Source: Elusimicrobia bacterium GWA2_66_18 (GTDB lineage: Bacteria; Elusimicrobiota; Elusimicrobia; UBA1565; UBA9628). From it: a stretch of 64,000 bases of DNA. The notes under the pieces are model-generated. The model made no database searches, was not told where the DNA came from, and saw nothing but the letters and a program-made list of their open reading frames with translations. Positions 8,559-19,864 of the stretch are shown here, piece after piece (position 1 is the first letter of the stretch; each line of letters begins with the position of its first letter). The stretch lies in NCBI GenBank assembly GCA_001799675.1, contig MGTX01000031.1, positions 62,001 through 126,000 on the forward strand, read 5' to 3'. The position numbers and the translations under genes are program-made.

Positions 8559-8648
8559 ACGTCGACAACGCCCGCCATCGCATCGAGGTTGAGGCGCTTT
8601 CGCGCGCATGGTTCGTCAATAATCTGGAAGAAACCTTGTATTTTAGGA

Positions 8649-8654
8649 TATCAT
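8649..8654 (+). promoter_or_regulatory. -10 box of the receiver-domain gene (leaderless start)
   Basis: TATCAT ends 7 nt before the ATG at 8662 and no Shine-Dalgarno sequence lies between, consistent with transcription starting at or next to the start codon. No good -35 hexamer is seen at 17 bp. Confidence 0.35.
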
Positions 8655-8661
8655 ACGAACG

Positions 8662-9051
8662 ATGACTCCCCCTAATAAAAAGGTCTTGATCGTGGATGAC
8701 AGCCGCACCATTCAGGAACAACTGCGGATGATCCTAGTCGAGGCCGGGTTCCAGGTTTTTTGCGCATTCGATACCATGCAAGGCATGATGATGACCCAGC
8801 AGATGAAGCCGGACCTGATCATCGTGGATATCCAGATGCCGGCCGGCGGAGGCGGCATGTTGATTCAGCGGCTGAAGACCATCAGCCACACCAGCCAAAT
8901 TCCGCTGATCATCTCGACTTCGCTATCCCGAGAGGAGGCCGAAAAAGTCGCCGCCGGCCACACCAACATCCGTTACGTTCAAAAACCCATCGACCCCGGC
9001 GGCCTTGTCGCGGAAGTCCGCAGCCTGCTCGGCATCATTCCTGATTCCTGA
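8662..9051 (+). CDS. Stand-alone response-regulator receiver domain
   Basis: The 129-residue protein is a single CheY-like domain with no output domain. Acidic residues at VLIVDDS near the N-terminus, the phospho-acceptor Asp in LIIVDIQMPAGGG (about residue 55), ISTSLS (conserved Ser/Thr) and VQKPIDPGG (conserved Lys) are all present. It would be phosphorylated by an unlinked histidine kinase; none is encoded here. Its last 73 bp overlap the 3' end of actF on the other strand. A second receiver-only gene lies at 45995-46396. Confidence 0.85.
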   Translation: MTPPNKKVLIVDDSRTIQEQLRMILVEAGFQVFCAFDTMQGMMMTQQMKPDLIIVDIQMPAGGGGMLIQRLKTISHTSQIPLIISTSLSREEAEKVAAGHTNIRYVQKPIDPGGLVAEVRSLLGIIPDS

Positions 9052-10085
9052 AGCGCAGTTCGGCTCCAGAGGCAGGCGAGCGTCCAGCCGAAAGCCGCGA
9101 TGACGCCGGCCATGAGGCCGGCCTCCCAACCCGCAAGGGAAGGCCCGTGCGGGAGGAACCTCGGCATCACGAGGACGTAAAGATCAAGCCAGTGTCCGAG
9201 GATGACGCCCAGGCCCACCCGGAAGATGACTCTCGAATTCCTTTTGGCGGAGCGCGTCATCAGGACGAAGAAGGGGACCGCCCAGTTCAAGACGACGGTC
9301 AACGCGCTGAGAGCGCCCCAACCGCCGCTCAGGCGCAGGAGGTGGAACCCCGCCTCCTCGGGGAGGTTCGAGTACCAGATGAGGAGGAATTGACAGAACC
9401 AGATATAGGCCCAGAAGGAACTGAATCCAAAAAGAAGTTTTCCAAGGTCGTGATACAGGTCTGCATTGACGACGCGCCGCATCGCGTCCGTCTCGCGCAG
9501 CAGGACGGCCATGACGATGATGACCGCCAGCGCGCATTGGAATGTCCCAGCGAACAGGTAGAGGCCGAACATCGTGCTAAACCAATGAGGCTCCAGCGCC
9601 ATGACCCAATCCATCCCCGCCAAAGTGAATGTGACGGCGAAAACGGCTAGGAACGCCGCGGCCAAGCCCCGCGACGGGCGCTTGAGCAGAGCGAAAATCA
9701 TCGCCGACCAGACGCCGAAGTAAACAAAGAGACGGGAAAACTGGAATGGCCGAAACAGCCACAGTTCCTGGGCATGGGGCAAGTGTCCATGGGCGTGAAT
9801 CCATCCGTAGAGAGAGCGCGCGCCAAAAGCCACGGCAAGAAAAACGAGAACCTCGCCCACGACGACGCTCGCGGCCAGGCACTCGCAGATCCGCCGCAAT
9901 CCGCGGCTCCACGATGCGTCGGAGACGTATTGTATGGCGAGGAAGAGCGCCGCTCCCAGGCTCACCGTGAGAGTGAAGAGACCGGCGAGAAGGGCGTTCG
10001 CCCAGAACCGCTCCGGCATGACGAGAAAGCCGGCCGCGGCCGAGATCGCGCCGAGCCCGACGACCTTGAGCAGCGTGGATTTCAT
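8979..10085 (-). CDS. actF: Alternative complex III subunit F (membrane quinol-site subunit)
   Basis: The 368-residue polytopic membrane protein has about ten hydrophobic segments and matches the ActF place at the end of a complete act cluster. It begins MKSTLLKVVGLGAISAAAG at an ATG that overlaps the actE 3' end, so the upstream extension is rejected. WVMALEPHWFSTMFGLYLFAG is the expected NrfD-like core helix. In alternative complex III, ActF and ActC are the related membrane subunits implicated in quinol binding. The C-terminal 25 residues (RLRTSATRPPGSMGF) look unlike the family and overlap the convergent receiver gene, so the true end may have been altered. Confidence 0.85.
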   Translation of the reverse strand: MKSTLLKVVGLGAISAAAGFLVMPERFWANALLAGLFTLTVSLGAALFLAIQYVSDASWSRGLRRICECLAASVVVGEVLVFLAVAFGARSLYGWIHAHGHLPHAQELWLFRPFQFSRLFVYFGVWSAMIFALLKRPSRGLAAAFLAVFAVTFTLAGMDWVMALEPHWFSTMFGLYLFAGTFQCALAVIIVMAVLLRETDAMRRVVNADLYHDLGKLLFGFSSFWAYIWFCQFLLIWYSNLPEEAGFHLLRLSGGWGALSALTVVLNWAVPFFVLMTRSAKRNSRVIFRVGLGVILGHWLDLYVLVMPRFLPHGPSLAGWEAGLMAGVIAAFGWTLACLWSRTALQESGMMPSRLRTSATRPPGSMGF

Positions 10086-10086
10086 G

Positions 10087-10647
10087 TCATTTTCTCTGGA
10101 GCCGGCGGACATGGAGAACGGCCTTCCAGCGGTCCTCTCTCGAGATCTGCGCGGCGTAGCCGGGCATGATCTTTTGGCCATAGGTGATGATATGGAATAT
10201 TCTTCCATCAGACAGACGCCGAGACGCGTCGCCCAGCAGTGAGGGCGGCGCCGGAAACCCCGATTTTGCGACGGGGCCGTCACCAAGCCCGCTCGCGCCA
10301 TGACAGACGACGCAGTAGGTCGCGAAGACGGCCGCCCCGCGCTTCAGCGTCGACGAGCTCTCCGCGAGCGGGTTGTGAAGTCGGCGGCCGGCGCGCTCCG
10401 CATCGGCGACGGTCGCGCCGTAGGGCAGCGGCGGCAAGCCCCGCGCGACGCTTCCCTGCGGAGGAAGGCGCTCGACTCCATCCGGGAAGTGAGGGCTCTC
10501 CCTTTGCGCCTCATGAGTCAGGGAATAAGCCATGTCCGGCATGAACACGCGGTTGCGGCGCGTCACATCCTGGCGCAGGGCGAAGGTCGCCGTCCACACG
10601 ACCGCGAGCGCCAGGGCCAAGACCATGTTCAGGCGGCAGGAGGTCAT
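10087..10647 (-). CDS. actE: Alternative complex III subunit E (monohaem cytochrome c)
   Basis: This 186-residue membrane-anchored cytochrome has an N-terminal hydrophobic anchor (VLALALAVVWTATFAL), the ActE phrase RNRVFMPDMAYSLTHEAQ, and one haem-binding motif CVVCHG followed by a likely Met ligand in KIMPGYAAQI. It carries electrons from the iron-sulfur/haem subunits of the complex. The ATG at 10647 overlaps the actD stop in an ATGA arrangement, which fixes the start; a longer frame runs back through actD. Confidence 0.88.
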   Translation of the reverse strand: MTSCRLNMVLALALAVVWTATFALRQDVTRRNRVFMPDMAYSLTHEAQRESPHFPDGVERLPPQGSVARGLPPLPYGATVADAERAGRRLHNPLAESSSTLKRGAAVFATYCVVCHGASGLGDGPVAKSGFPAPPSLLGDASRRLSDGRIFHIITYGQKIMPGYAAQISREDRWKAVLHVRRLQRK

Positions 10648-11167
10648 GACGCGGCCTCGGCACGAGCGTCGATCTCGAGGACCCCGCATCCCCGACACAG
10701 CTCCGTGATGGCCTCCGCGTCGAAGAGGGCGTCCTCGCGATCCACGGCGACCACGAAGCGATCGTCCGTGGCTCCCGGAAGCGGCAGGAGCGGCGTCTTC
10801 CAGGGCAGAAGACCCCGAGAGACCAACAGCGCTCCGACGGTCCCCACCCCCGCGAACAGAACCATGAGTTCGAAAGTGATGGGAATGAAAGACGGCCAAG
10901 CGAACAAGGGCTTGCCGCCGATATGCAGCGGCCAATCGATCGTCGCGACCCAGGATTGGAAGAAAAAGGCCGAGACCGCACCCAACGCTCCAAGACCGAA
11001 GCAGACGACGGGAAGCCGAGACGGAGTCAGGCCCATCGCCTCATCGAGGCCATGGACGGGATACGGGGTGTAGACGTCCACGACGCGGCAACCCATGCCG
11101 CGGATGCCGCGGACCGCGCGAATGACATCCGCCTCACGAGCAAACGACGCAAGAAACAGGCGGCGGT

Positions 11168-11171
<4 letters not shown>
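10644..11171 (-). CDS. actD: Alternative complex III subunit D (DUF3341)
   Basis: The 175-residue protein has a soluble N-terminus ([19 protein letters not shown], a hallmark of DUF3341) and two central membrane helices separated by [22 protein letters not shown], also typical of the family. The C-terminus is cytosolic or peripheral. It is a structural subunit of alternative complex III. Four-base overlaps with actC upstream and actE downstream indicate translational coupling. Confidence 0.88.
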
Positions 11172-12504
<1,333 letters not shown>

Positions 12505-12508
<4 letters not shown>

Positions 12509-15500
12509 ACGCGACGGTTGCTCACCTTGGTCAGATAGCCGATGGCCGGCTCGACGCCGATCTCCTCGAGGACGCGGTAGCGGCGGGGATCTTTCATGCG
12601 CGCGGCAACCCGGCTCTTGGCGTCGTTGAGGTCCCCGAAAACGATGGCCTGCGTGGGGCAGGACTGCTGACAGGCGGTGAGGATGTCCTCCGTGCCGAGG
12701 GGTACGCCGAGCCTCTTGGCCTCGATCTTAGCCTCCTGGATGCGCTGGATGCAGAATGAGCATTTCTCCATGACCCCCCGCGACCGGATGGTCACGTCGG
12801 GGTTCAGGACCATGTTCTCCTGAGCATCCGCTCGTCGGTATTCGAACCAGTTGAAGCGGCGGACCTTGTAGGGACAGTTGTTGGCGCAGTACCGCGTGCC
12901 CACGCAGCGGTTGTAGACCTGTTGATTGAGACCCTCTTCGCCGCCGACGGTCGCGGCGACGGGGCAAACCGTCTCGCAGGAAGCGTGCCCGCATTGCTGG
13001 CAGAGCATGGGCTGGTGGACGGCCTCGATTCCGGCCTCGATGTCGGCATAATAGCGGTCGATGCGCATCCAATGCATGTCGCGTCGGCGCGCGACTTCAT
13101 CCTTGCCGACGACGGGGATGTTGTTCTCGGCCTGACAGGCTATAACGCAGGACGAGCATCCCGTGCAGGCGGACAGGTCCACCGTCATGCCCCAGCGACG
13201 CCCGGTCTTCCCGGAAGAGGTCGGCCACAGCGTGGCCAGGGCGCTCGGTTCGGAAGGATTTCCCGACGAGGCATCCGCCGCGTACTCCGCCAGCGTCGTC
13301 TCCCGAACGATATCGCGGGTTTCCCCCGGATGCTCGGCCAAGCGCTCCGGAACCTTCAGAGAGTGGTAGTCCTGGGTGCACGCCAAAGCCTGCGTGCCGC
13401 CCGTCTTTTCAAGCCGGACCGACCAGGTCGTGCAGGAGAGTTGACCGTCGACGAAAGACAGGAAACGAGAGACGTTCCTCCCGACCCTCCCTCCGTGGGG
13501 GACCGTCGGCTTGCCGCTGATCCAGTCCGGACCGACGTCGAAGAAGCGTTCGGTGCCGTCGCGGCCATAGCCCAGCGCCGCGCAGACGGTTCCGTCCTTC
13601 TGTCCCGGCTGAAGGAACGCGGGGAGTTCGAGGGACTCCGCGTCCGTGCTCAGGCGGACCAAGTCCCCCTGCTCCACGCCCAGGCTGCGCGCCGTCTCCG
13701 GGGAGAGAGACGCATAATTGTCCCACACGACCTTGCTCACGGGATCCGGCATCTCCTGCAGCCATGGGTTCTGGGCATGACGGCCTTCCAGCATCCCCAC
13801 TTTGGGATACAAGACCAGCGCCAAGCCTGTCCCCGGAGGCCCCGCCGAGGCGCGCGAAGCCGAACGCACGGCCCCTCCATCGAACGGACGGACGGCGCGC
13901 CCGCCGACCGCCAAGGCCGCGAAGCCGTCCTGCACCGTGCGGTTCCAGAAGTCGTCGAACGACGCTTCGGACGATTGGCGCGCATGCATCGACGCCCGCC
14001 ACGTCCCGCGGACCATATCGAGAGCGCTCTGCGGCTTGCCGGTCCAAAGCGCGAAGCTCTCCAGCGCGGAGCGGGTGTCGCCGAGAGGACGCAGGACGGG
14101 CTGAACGACCGCCGCCACCCCCGCCGCGGGTTGCGCATCAGCCCAGGATTCGAGGTAATGGTGGTCGGGGACCACGGCGGCGGCCAGGCGCGAGGTCTCA
14201 TCGAGATGAGAGGAAGTGGCGACGACGAGGCCGACGCGCCCGAGCGCCTCCTGCCAGGAAGCTCCTGCCGCCGGCAATTCTGCCGCGGGGTTGCAGCCGT
14301 GGATAACGAGAGCGCCGACCTTGCCGCCCGAGATCTCGTCGAACAGCTTGCGCAGCGTCGAATCGTCGCCCCGGCGCTGGAAGGACGGTTTCTGGAGATC
14401 GAGGGTCCGGCGGTAGGATCCCAGCAGATGGTTGACCTGATTGACCGCCAACTGAGCCGCCAGGTTATTGGTCCCGCACACGACAAAGCTTCGCCCGCGC
14501 GACGCCCATAGTCGTCCGGCCAGGTCCTTGAGTTGCCTCGCATCCACCGGACAGGGCGCCGACGCCCCGAAAGGCGCCGGCGCTCCGGCGCGCGCGGCGA
14601 CCTCGTTGGCCAGGTGCTCCGCCAAGAGAGCCTCAAAACCAGGAGCCAGAAGGACCCGCCGGTCGGCGTTGGCGCCCGTCAGAGACATCCTCGCTTCATA
14701 CTGCACGTGGTAAGACATCCGCGGCGGGGTCCCCTCAAGCGTGCGGCCGCTTCGCCACCCGGCCGAGTATTCGACCGGCGAAATCCAAGTGCCTAGAAAA
14801 TCGGCGTCGATTCCGACGATGACGTCGGCCTCCTCGAACCGATAGCGGGGCAGCGACCGCTCGCCGTGGGTCCGGGAGTGCGCCTCGAGGATGGCGGAAG
14901 TCGAAAGAGCATCGTAGACGACATGCTTGCCGTCGGAAAATCCCGCGAGGAATCGAGCGATGGCGTGCTCCAAGGAGGGGCTCGTCACCGTTCCCGTCAA
15001 GACGCGCACGGAGGAGCCTCGCGTCTTCACCCCCTTCAGCGCGGCAAGGATGCGCGCATCGACGTCGCTCCAGGAGGCAGGGTTGCCTCCCCACAACGCG
15101 GACTTAAGGCGGCGAGAATCGTAGAGTTCAAGGATGGACGCCTGTCCGACCGCGCAGAGTCCCCCGCGCGAGATCGGATGGGCGGGACTGCCTTCCAGCT
15201 TGATGGGCCGTCCGTCGCGGACTTTGACGAGCGCTCCGCATCCCGCGCTGCAGCCGCCGCAGGTGGACGCGTACCAGGCGGCCCGGCCGGGAACGACCCC
15301 CTCGGAAGCGACGAGATGGGGCGCCGCCTTAAAGACCCGGGAGCGGGAACAGGCGGACAGGGTCGCCGCGCTCAAGGAGAACCCCACGGCCTTGAGAAAG
15401 GAGCGACGGCTCATCGCCACGTCCACCTCCGCCTCACGGCTCTCGCGGGCGCCCGCGCCTGCGCGCTCCTTGAGGCTCTTCCAGTACCGCTTCCTTGCTT

Positions 15501-15510
15501 TTTGGCTCAT
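12505..15510 (-). CDS. actB: Alternative complex III subunit B (molybdopterin-oxidoreductase-like plus Fe-S domain)
   Basis: The 1001-residue protein is a fusion of a catalytically inactive molybdopterin-oxidoreductase-like domain (about residues 60-740) and a ferredoxin-like domain. The Tat-type signal [19 protein letters not shown] near residue 35 sends it across the membrane. Four Cys in CGGCSAGCG...GGLCAVG are retained at the N-terminal cluster site. The C-terminal part has the four-cluster pattern [47 protein letters not shown] and [12 protein letters not shown]. Length and order are typical of ActB. It should relay electrons from ActC to ActA/ActE. Confidence 0.93.
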
Positions 15511-15522
15511 GGCTCGTTGACG

Positions 15523-16185
15523 TCAATAGTGGCAGGTTGCGCAGTCCGTGGAGGCGCGTCGAACCGTCCCCGCCGGCTTCGTCCGACGATGGCAGTTGAC
15601 GCACCATCCCATCGACAAATCCGAGTGCTGACTCATCTTCTCCATCGTCTCGACCGGCCCGTGACAGGTCTGACAGATCAGACCGGCGGCCACGTGGGGA
15701 CGATGATCAAAATAGACGAAGTCCGGGAGGTTGTGCACGCGATTCCATCTCACCGGGCTCGGCGTCCTGTCGGGGGAAGGCGTGCCGTCGCTCGTCAAAC
15801 CCAGCGCATCGTAGATCTTGCGGATCTCCTCCGACATGAGGACGCGAGGCTTGCGTTTTTCCTTGAGGGCCGCGGCGTCCTCGGCGCGGACGTCGATGAA
15901 CGGGGCCGTCACTCGGGCGTGACAGTTCATGCAGACGCTCAAGGGCGGAATCCCGGCGCTGCGGCTCTTCTCGGCCGCGAAGTGGCAGTACAGGCAGGGA
16001 ATCGCGAGTTCTCCCGCGTGGAGTCGGTGCGAGTAGGCGATGGGCTGCTCGGGCGAATGCCCCTGGTCGTTGCCGGATCCTCTCAGGTCCAGCACCGGGC
16101 GCGCGACCAGCGCCAGGCTCAGCACGAGGGCTGCGGCCAGGGCGACGGTGAGGGCGCGCGAAGAGAAGCTAGCAGGGTCTTTCAC
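15523..16185 (-). CDS. actA: Alternative complex III subunit A (pentahaem cytochrome c)
   Basis: The 220-residue protein has one N-terminal hydrophobic anchor and five CxxCH haem motifs: CLYCH, CMNCH, CQTCH, CVNCH and CATCH. That count matches the pentahaem ActA subunit. Spaced His residues (SHRLHAGEL, FDHRPHVAAG) fit distal haem ligands. It is the first gene of the act cluster, starting with GTG at 16185 only 24 bp after the narK stop, so nar and act genes may share transcripts. A GATACT box in this gap could give it a local promoter. Confidence 0.92.
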   Translation of the reverse strand: MKDPASFSSRALTVALAAALVLSLALVARPVLDLRGSGNDQGHSPEQPIAYSHRLHAGELAIPCLYCHFAAEKSRSAGIPPLSVCMNCHARVTAPFIDVRAEDAAALKEKRKPRVLMSEEIRKIYDALGLTSDGTPSPDRTPSPVRWNRVHNLPDFVYFDHRPHVAAGLICQTCHGPVETMEKMSQHSDLSMGWCVNCHRRTKPAGTVRRASTDCATCHY

Positions 16186-16209
16186 AACCCTTTCTCGTGT
16201 AGTATCGAT

Positions 16210-17460
16210 TCATACGGAGATCAACCCGTCCCGAATTCTCTGCGCGCGCTCCTCATCCGTCAGCGCTCTTCCGCCTTTACCCACCCAGGCGGACGTCCAA
16301 CGCTTGCCCATGACCACATACATGATGCATATGCCCAAGCCGATCACCGCCCAAAGCAAAAAACCGCCCCCAAAGGTGCCGTAGTATTTCTTGGAAAGCC
16401 CCATCGTGTTCGGAATCAGGCTTCCTCCGAGGGCCCCGACCTCTCCAATGAGGCTCATGGCAATCGCGGTAGTCAGCGGCCAGCGATGCGGAACGAGCTG
16501 GAACGTCGAGCCGTTCCCGGCTCCGAGCAGACAAAAAATCAAGAACAAAATTACGGCCATCATCCACAGCGGAGGCATCATGCTTGCTATCAGCGACAAG
16601 ACGGTGACGCCGACACAGACGAAGAGCATGTTATTGAGGCCGCCGAATTTATCGGCCAACCAACCGCCGAGAACACGCGTAACGCTCGCCATCACGATGA
16701 TGGGAGCCGACCACTGTCCCATGGTCTTCTTTGAAATGCCGTATCCATCGGCGAACAACGTAGGCAAAAACATCGTAAACCCTATGTAGCCGCCGAAAGT
16801 GAGTATGTAGGAGATGTTGAAGACCCAGGCGTCTTTTTCAACCAACACCTTGAGAACCGCCCCGAGCGTCTTCTTCTCTCGGTCAGGCGGTTCTTTGGCA
16901 AGGAGCATCATCAGGACGAACGGCACCGCCATCATCAATATTGCCATCCCATAGACATTCCGCCAACCATACGCAATCGCTAAAGGCGGAGCAAAAAGAA
17001 CCGCGATCACGGCTCCGCTGTTGCCCGCGCCGGCGATGCCGATCGCAAGTCCTTTATACTTCGGCGGGAACCATCCCCCGCCCAAAGAAAGGGCCACGCC
17101 GAAACTTGCTCCGGCGATACCGAGCAGCACGCCCATCATCAGGACCTTTTCGTAGGAGTCCACCATCAAGTAGCCCCAGGCGAGCCCGAGCATGATCACT
17201 CCCATCTCCAGGAGAGCGGCATTCTTTCTTCCGATATACTGAGATAAAACGCCCAGCGGGAAGCGCAAAAGAGCTCCGGACATGATGGGAACGGAAAGCA
17301 TAAAACCTTTTTGCGTGGCGCTTAAATGGAAGGCCTCGCTGATGAACGGCGCCATCGCGCCATTCAACACCCATACCGCGAAACAGAAATCAAAGTATAA
17401 AAAAGAGCAGAAAAGAGTGGGCGGATGTCCGGACTTCAAAAATGTTCTAAACCACGCCAT
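16210..17460 (-). CDS. narK: Nitrate/nitrite transporter, NarK-type MFS
   Basis: The 416-residue product has 12 predicted helices of the major facilitator superfamily. Nitrate/nitrite-porter phrases include AGAGNSGAVIAVLFAPPLA and GAGNGSTFQLVPHRW, the second corresponding to the conserved glycine-rich nitrate signature of the NarK family. AGGAGG lies 5 nt before the ATG. It follows a second, longer NarK-like gene; such pairs commonly combine a nitrate/proton symporter and a nitrate/nitrite antiporter, but I cannot assign the roles. Confidence 0.87.
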   Translation of the reverse strand: MAWFRTFLKSGHPPTLFCSFLYFDFCFAVWVLNGAMAPFISEAFHLSATQKGFMLSVPIMSGALLRFPLGVLSQYIGRKNAALLEMGVIMLGLAWGYLMVDSYEKVLMMGVLLGIAGASFGVALSLGGGWFPPKYKGLAIGIAGAGNSGAVIAVLFAPPLAIAYGWRNVYGMAILMMAVPFVLMMLLAKEPPDREKKTLGAVLKVLVEKDAWVFNISYILTFGGYIGFTMFLPTLFADGYGISKKTMGQWSAPIIVMASVTRVLGGWLADKFGGLNNMLFVCVGVTVLSLIASMMPPLWMMAVILFLIFCLLGAGNGSTFQLVPHRWPLTTAIAMSLIGEVGALGGSLIPNTMGLSKKYYGTFGGGFLLWAVIGLGICIMYVVMGKRWTSAWVGKGGRALTDEERAQRIRDGLISV

Positions 17461-17485
17461 TGTCGCCTCCTGAACCTGCTCGAGC

Positions 17486-19123
17486 TTAAGCGTTCGAGTT
17501 GATGTACTTCTGCCTCTCAGCCTCGGTGATCTTGTCCCACCAGGTATTGCCGGTGCCCCAGTCGCCCCTCTCGGCGCCCGGTTTGGTGTAGTAGACCCAG
17601 TTGATCATGCTGCCGATGAGATAGAACACCGCAGCGCCCGCGAAGAAGGCCGCCGCGGAGCCGTACTTGGTGATGGAACCTCCTATCAGGGAGGAAAAGA
17701 CGAACGGGCCATACGCGGCCCACGCGCCCGTCCAGCCGAGGCTCTGCGCCCCCATCCTCGGAGAAAAAGCGAAGATGATCGGGTACTGGCGGAAGGTGGC
17801 GAAGTTCCCGATGCCCGCCATCAGGAATATCCAGAGCATGATCGCGACGAACATCGGAAATTGGTCAAGAGAGGTCGGCGCCAAGTACCCGCCGAATATC
17901 AACGCGAGACATCCCGCGATCATCCCCGCCCCCGAGATTTGCGTGAATATGCTCCCGCCCCATTTGTCGGATAAAGGTCCGCCGAGGAAGCGGACCAAAG
18001 AGCCGATCAGCGGGCCGAGGTAGGCGTATTTGAGCGGATCCGGCGCAAGCGCCGCGTCCATTCCAGGGATGTTCCCATAGATGGTCTTGATCATGAGCGG
18101 GAATGCGGCCGAAAAACCGGCGAATGAACCGAACGTCATGATGTAGGTCCAGGTGCAGAAATAGGCGTGCTTGTTGTCGGTCATATCCGCCAGCATCTTG
18201 CCGAAGGAAGGCTTCTTCATGGGCACGCTTCTCAAATAGACCCAACAGACGACGCCGGCGATCAGCAGCCACGGCAGATACCAGAAGGCCGCATTCTGAA
18301 GCCAGATGTCCTTCTTGACCACCTTTTTGACCGCGACATCCGTCACCGTGCCGGCCTCGTTTTTCTTGATCTCGGCCTTCATGCCCTTTGTCAGGTCGCT
18401 CTCCGCGATGACCACGTCCCTGACCGCTCCGGTCTTGTCTTTTACGACCGTGATGACTTTGGCGAGCCCCTCATCCTTGACGACGACATCCCTGACCACG
18501 CCGACCTCTTTCGTGATCTTCACGGCAAAGACAGGAGTGGCCTTGGTAAAGAGCTGCGGGCCTCCGGCTGCGCCTAAAATGGAAAAACCTATGATCCACG
18601 GGGTCACGAACTGGACAAGGCTCACGCCGAAGTTTCCGATTCCCGCCTGCAGCCCCATGGCGGTGCCTTGCAGCCTTTTCGGGAAGAAGAGGCTTGATGA
18701 GGGCATATAAGACGAGAAGTCTCCGCCTCCGAATCCGCAGAGGAACGATATGGCAAGGAAATGCGAATAGGGCGTTTCGGGGTTCTGCACCGCGAAACCG
18801 AGCCAGATCATCGGTAAAATCTTGATGAAAGTCGCGACCGTCAGCGTGGCCCTTGTGCCGTATATGGGGATCAAAAAAGCATGGATCAAACGCATGCTCC
18901 CTCCGGCAAGGCCCGGCATGGCCGCGAGCCAGAAGAGCTGCATGGTGTCGAATTTGAACCCTATGGCAGGAAGGCGGACAGCCACCGCGCTCATGACGAA
19001 CCATGTGGCAAACGAGGTCAGGAGGCTGAAAGTCGTGACGGCCAGCGTCCACCATGCGCGGCTGCTCCCTTCTTCCTTCCAGAACCGCGGGTCCTCAGGC
19101 TCCCATCTTTTAAGCCATGACAT
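17486..19123 (-). CDS. narK: NarK-type nitrate/nitrite transporter with an unusual loop insertion
   Basis: This 545-residue MFS transporter belongs to the same family as its neighbour; GGGDFSSYMPSSSLFFPKR and GIGNFGVSLVQFVTPWIIG are typical. About 80 extra hydrophilic residues (roughly 190-272) are inserted between helices near the middle. The insert has three imperfect units built on G-x-V-x-D-V-[VA]-[VI]: GVVRDVVVKDEG, GAVRDVVIAESD and GTVTDVAVKKVV. AAAGGAG precedes the ATG at 19123. It lies directly after narI in the transcription direction, as narK genes do in other nar clusters. The insertion's role is unknown. Confidence 0.87.
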   Translation of the reverse strand: MSWLKRWEPEDPRFWKEEGSSRAWWTLAVTTFSLLTSFATWFVMSAVAVRLPAIGFKFDTMQLFWLAAMPGLAGGSMRLIHAFLIPIYGTRATLTVATFIKILPMIWLGFAVQNPETPYSHFLAISFLCGFGGGDFSSYMPSSSLFFPKRLQGTAMGLQAGIGNFGVSLVQFVTPWIIGFSILGAAGGPQLFTKATPVFAVKITKEVGVVRDVVVKDEGLAKVITVVKDKTGAVRDVVIAESDLTKGMKAEIKKNEAGTVTDVAVKKVVKKDIWLQNAAFWYLPWLLIAGVVCWVYLRSVPMKKPSFGKMLADMTDNKHAYFCTWTYIMTFGSFAGFSAAFPLMIKTIYGNIPGMDAALAPDPLKYAYLGPLIGSLVRFLGGPLSDKWGGSIFTQISGAGMIAGCLALIFGGYLAPTSLDQFPMFVAIMLWIFLMAGIGNFATFRQYPIIFAFSPRMGAQSLGWTGAWAAYGPFVFSSLIGGSITKYGSAAAFFAGAAVFYLIGSMINWVYYTKPGAERGDWGTGNTWWDKITEAERQKYINSNA

Positions 19124-19153
19124 GATTTTTTCTCCTTTCCCAAAATCCTTTAC

Positions 19154-19864
19154 TCATGGCAGTCGTCCTCCACGGGCGAGATTGCTCGGAGAGCCGTACC
19201 AGCGCACGACCTGCGGCTTGCGCCAGAGATAAGGGACGGGGGCCACGAGCACATGGACCAAGCGCGTGAACGGGAAGTAGGCGATGAGGATGAAAGCCCC
19301 CACGATGTGCGCCTTGACCAGCAACGGCATCGGGACGACGAACGCCAGGTCGGGGCTCAGCGCCACGAGCGACCACAGGTAGGGGGTGAGGGAGGCGGCA
19401 AACCACGAGGACCCCCAGGGATGAAAGATCGCGATTTGGATGCCCAACGCGATCTGAACGAGCAGCATCCCGAACAGGATCCAGTCCGAGAGCAGCGTGA
19501 CCTTGCGAAGCGCCGGCGAAACGCCTCGTCGCACGAGCAGGTTGAGCAGGCCGAACAAAGACAGGAGCGCGCAGACGAACGTGGAGATCTCAAGAACGTA
19601 CAGCCTCAACGGCTTTAAGTTCCACAGAAGAAGCTGCTGCGGCAAGAGGAATGCGACGAGGTGCCCCGTGAGGACCGCGAGGATACCATAGTGGAACGGG
19701 ACCATCCCGTGGAAGTGGTGCTGGTTCTCCAGCAGCTGGGACGAGAGGCTTGAATAAGTAAACTCCCTCGTTCGATATCGGTAGATGACCATGACCAAGA
19801 AGACGGCCAGCGATATATAGGGGAAGACGCCGAAAAAGAAAAGATCGAAATAGGCGTTAGTCAT
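19154..19864 (-). CDS. narI: Respiratory nitrate reductase gamma subunit (cytochrome b)
   Basis: The 236-residue membrane protein has five predicted helices. His residues expected to ligate the two b haems are in HGMVPFHYGILAVLTGHLVAF (split here only by description) and, near the C-terminus, KAHIVGAFILIAYFPFTRLVHVL. NarI oxidises quinol at the outer membrane face and passes electrons to NarH. The start overlaps narJ by eight bases. Confidence 0.93.
   Translation of the reverse strand: MTNAYFDLFFFGVFPYISLAVFLVMVIYRYRTREFTYSSLSSQLLENQHHFHGMVPFHYGILAVLTGHLVAFLLPQQLLLWNLKPLRLYVLEISTFVCALLSLFGLLNLLVRRGVSPALRKVTLLSDWILFGMLLVQIALGIQIAIFHPWGSSWFAASLTPYLWSLVALSPDLAFVVPMPLLVKAHIVGAFILIAYFPFTRLVHVLVAPVPYLWRKPQVVRWYGSPSNLARGGRLP

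Noticed and set aside
12922-14511. A 529-codon open frame on the plus strand inside actB
   Set aside because: It is antisense to a gene with complete iron-sulfur motifs; long antisense frames are expected in GC-rich DNA, and the product is Arg/Gly/His-rich with no recognisable domain.
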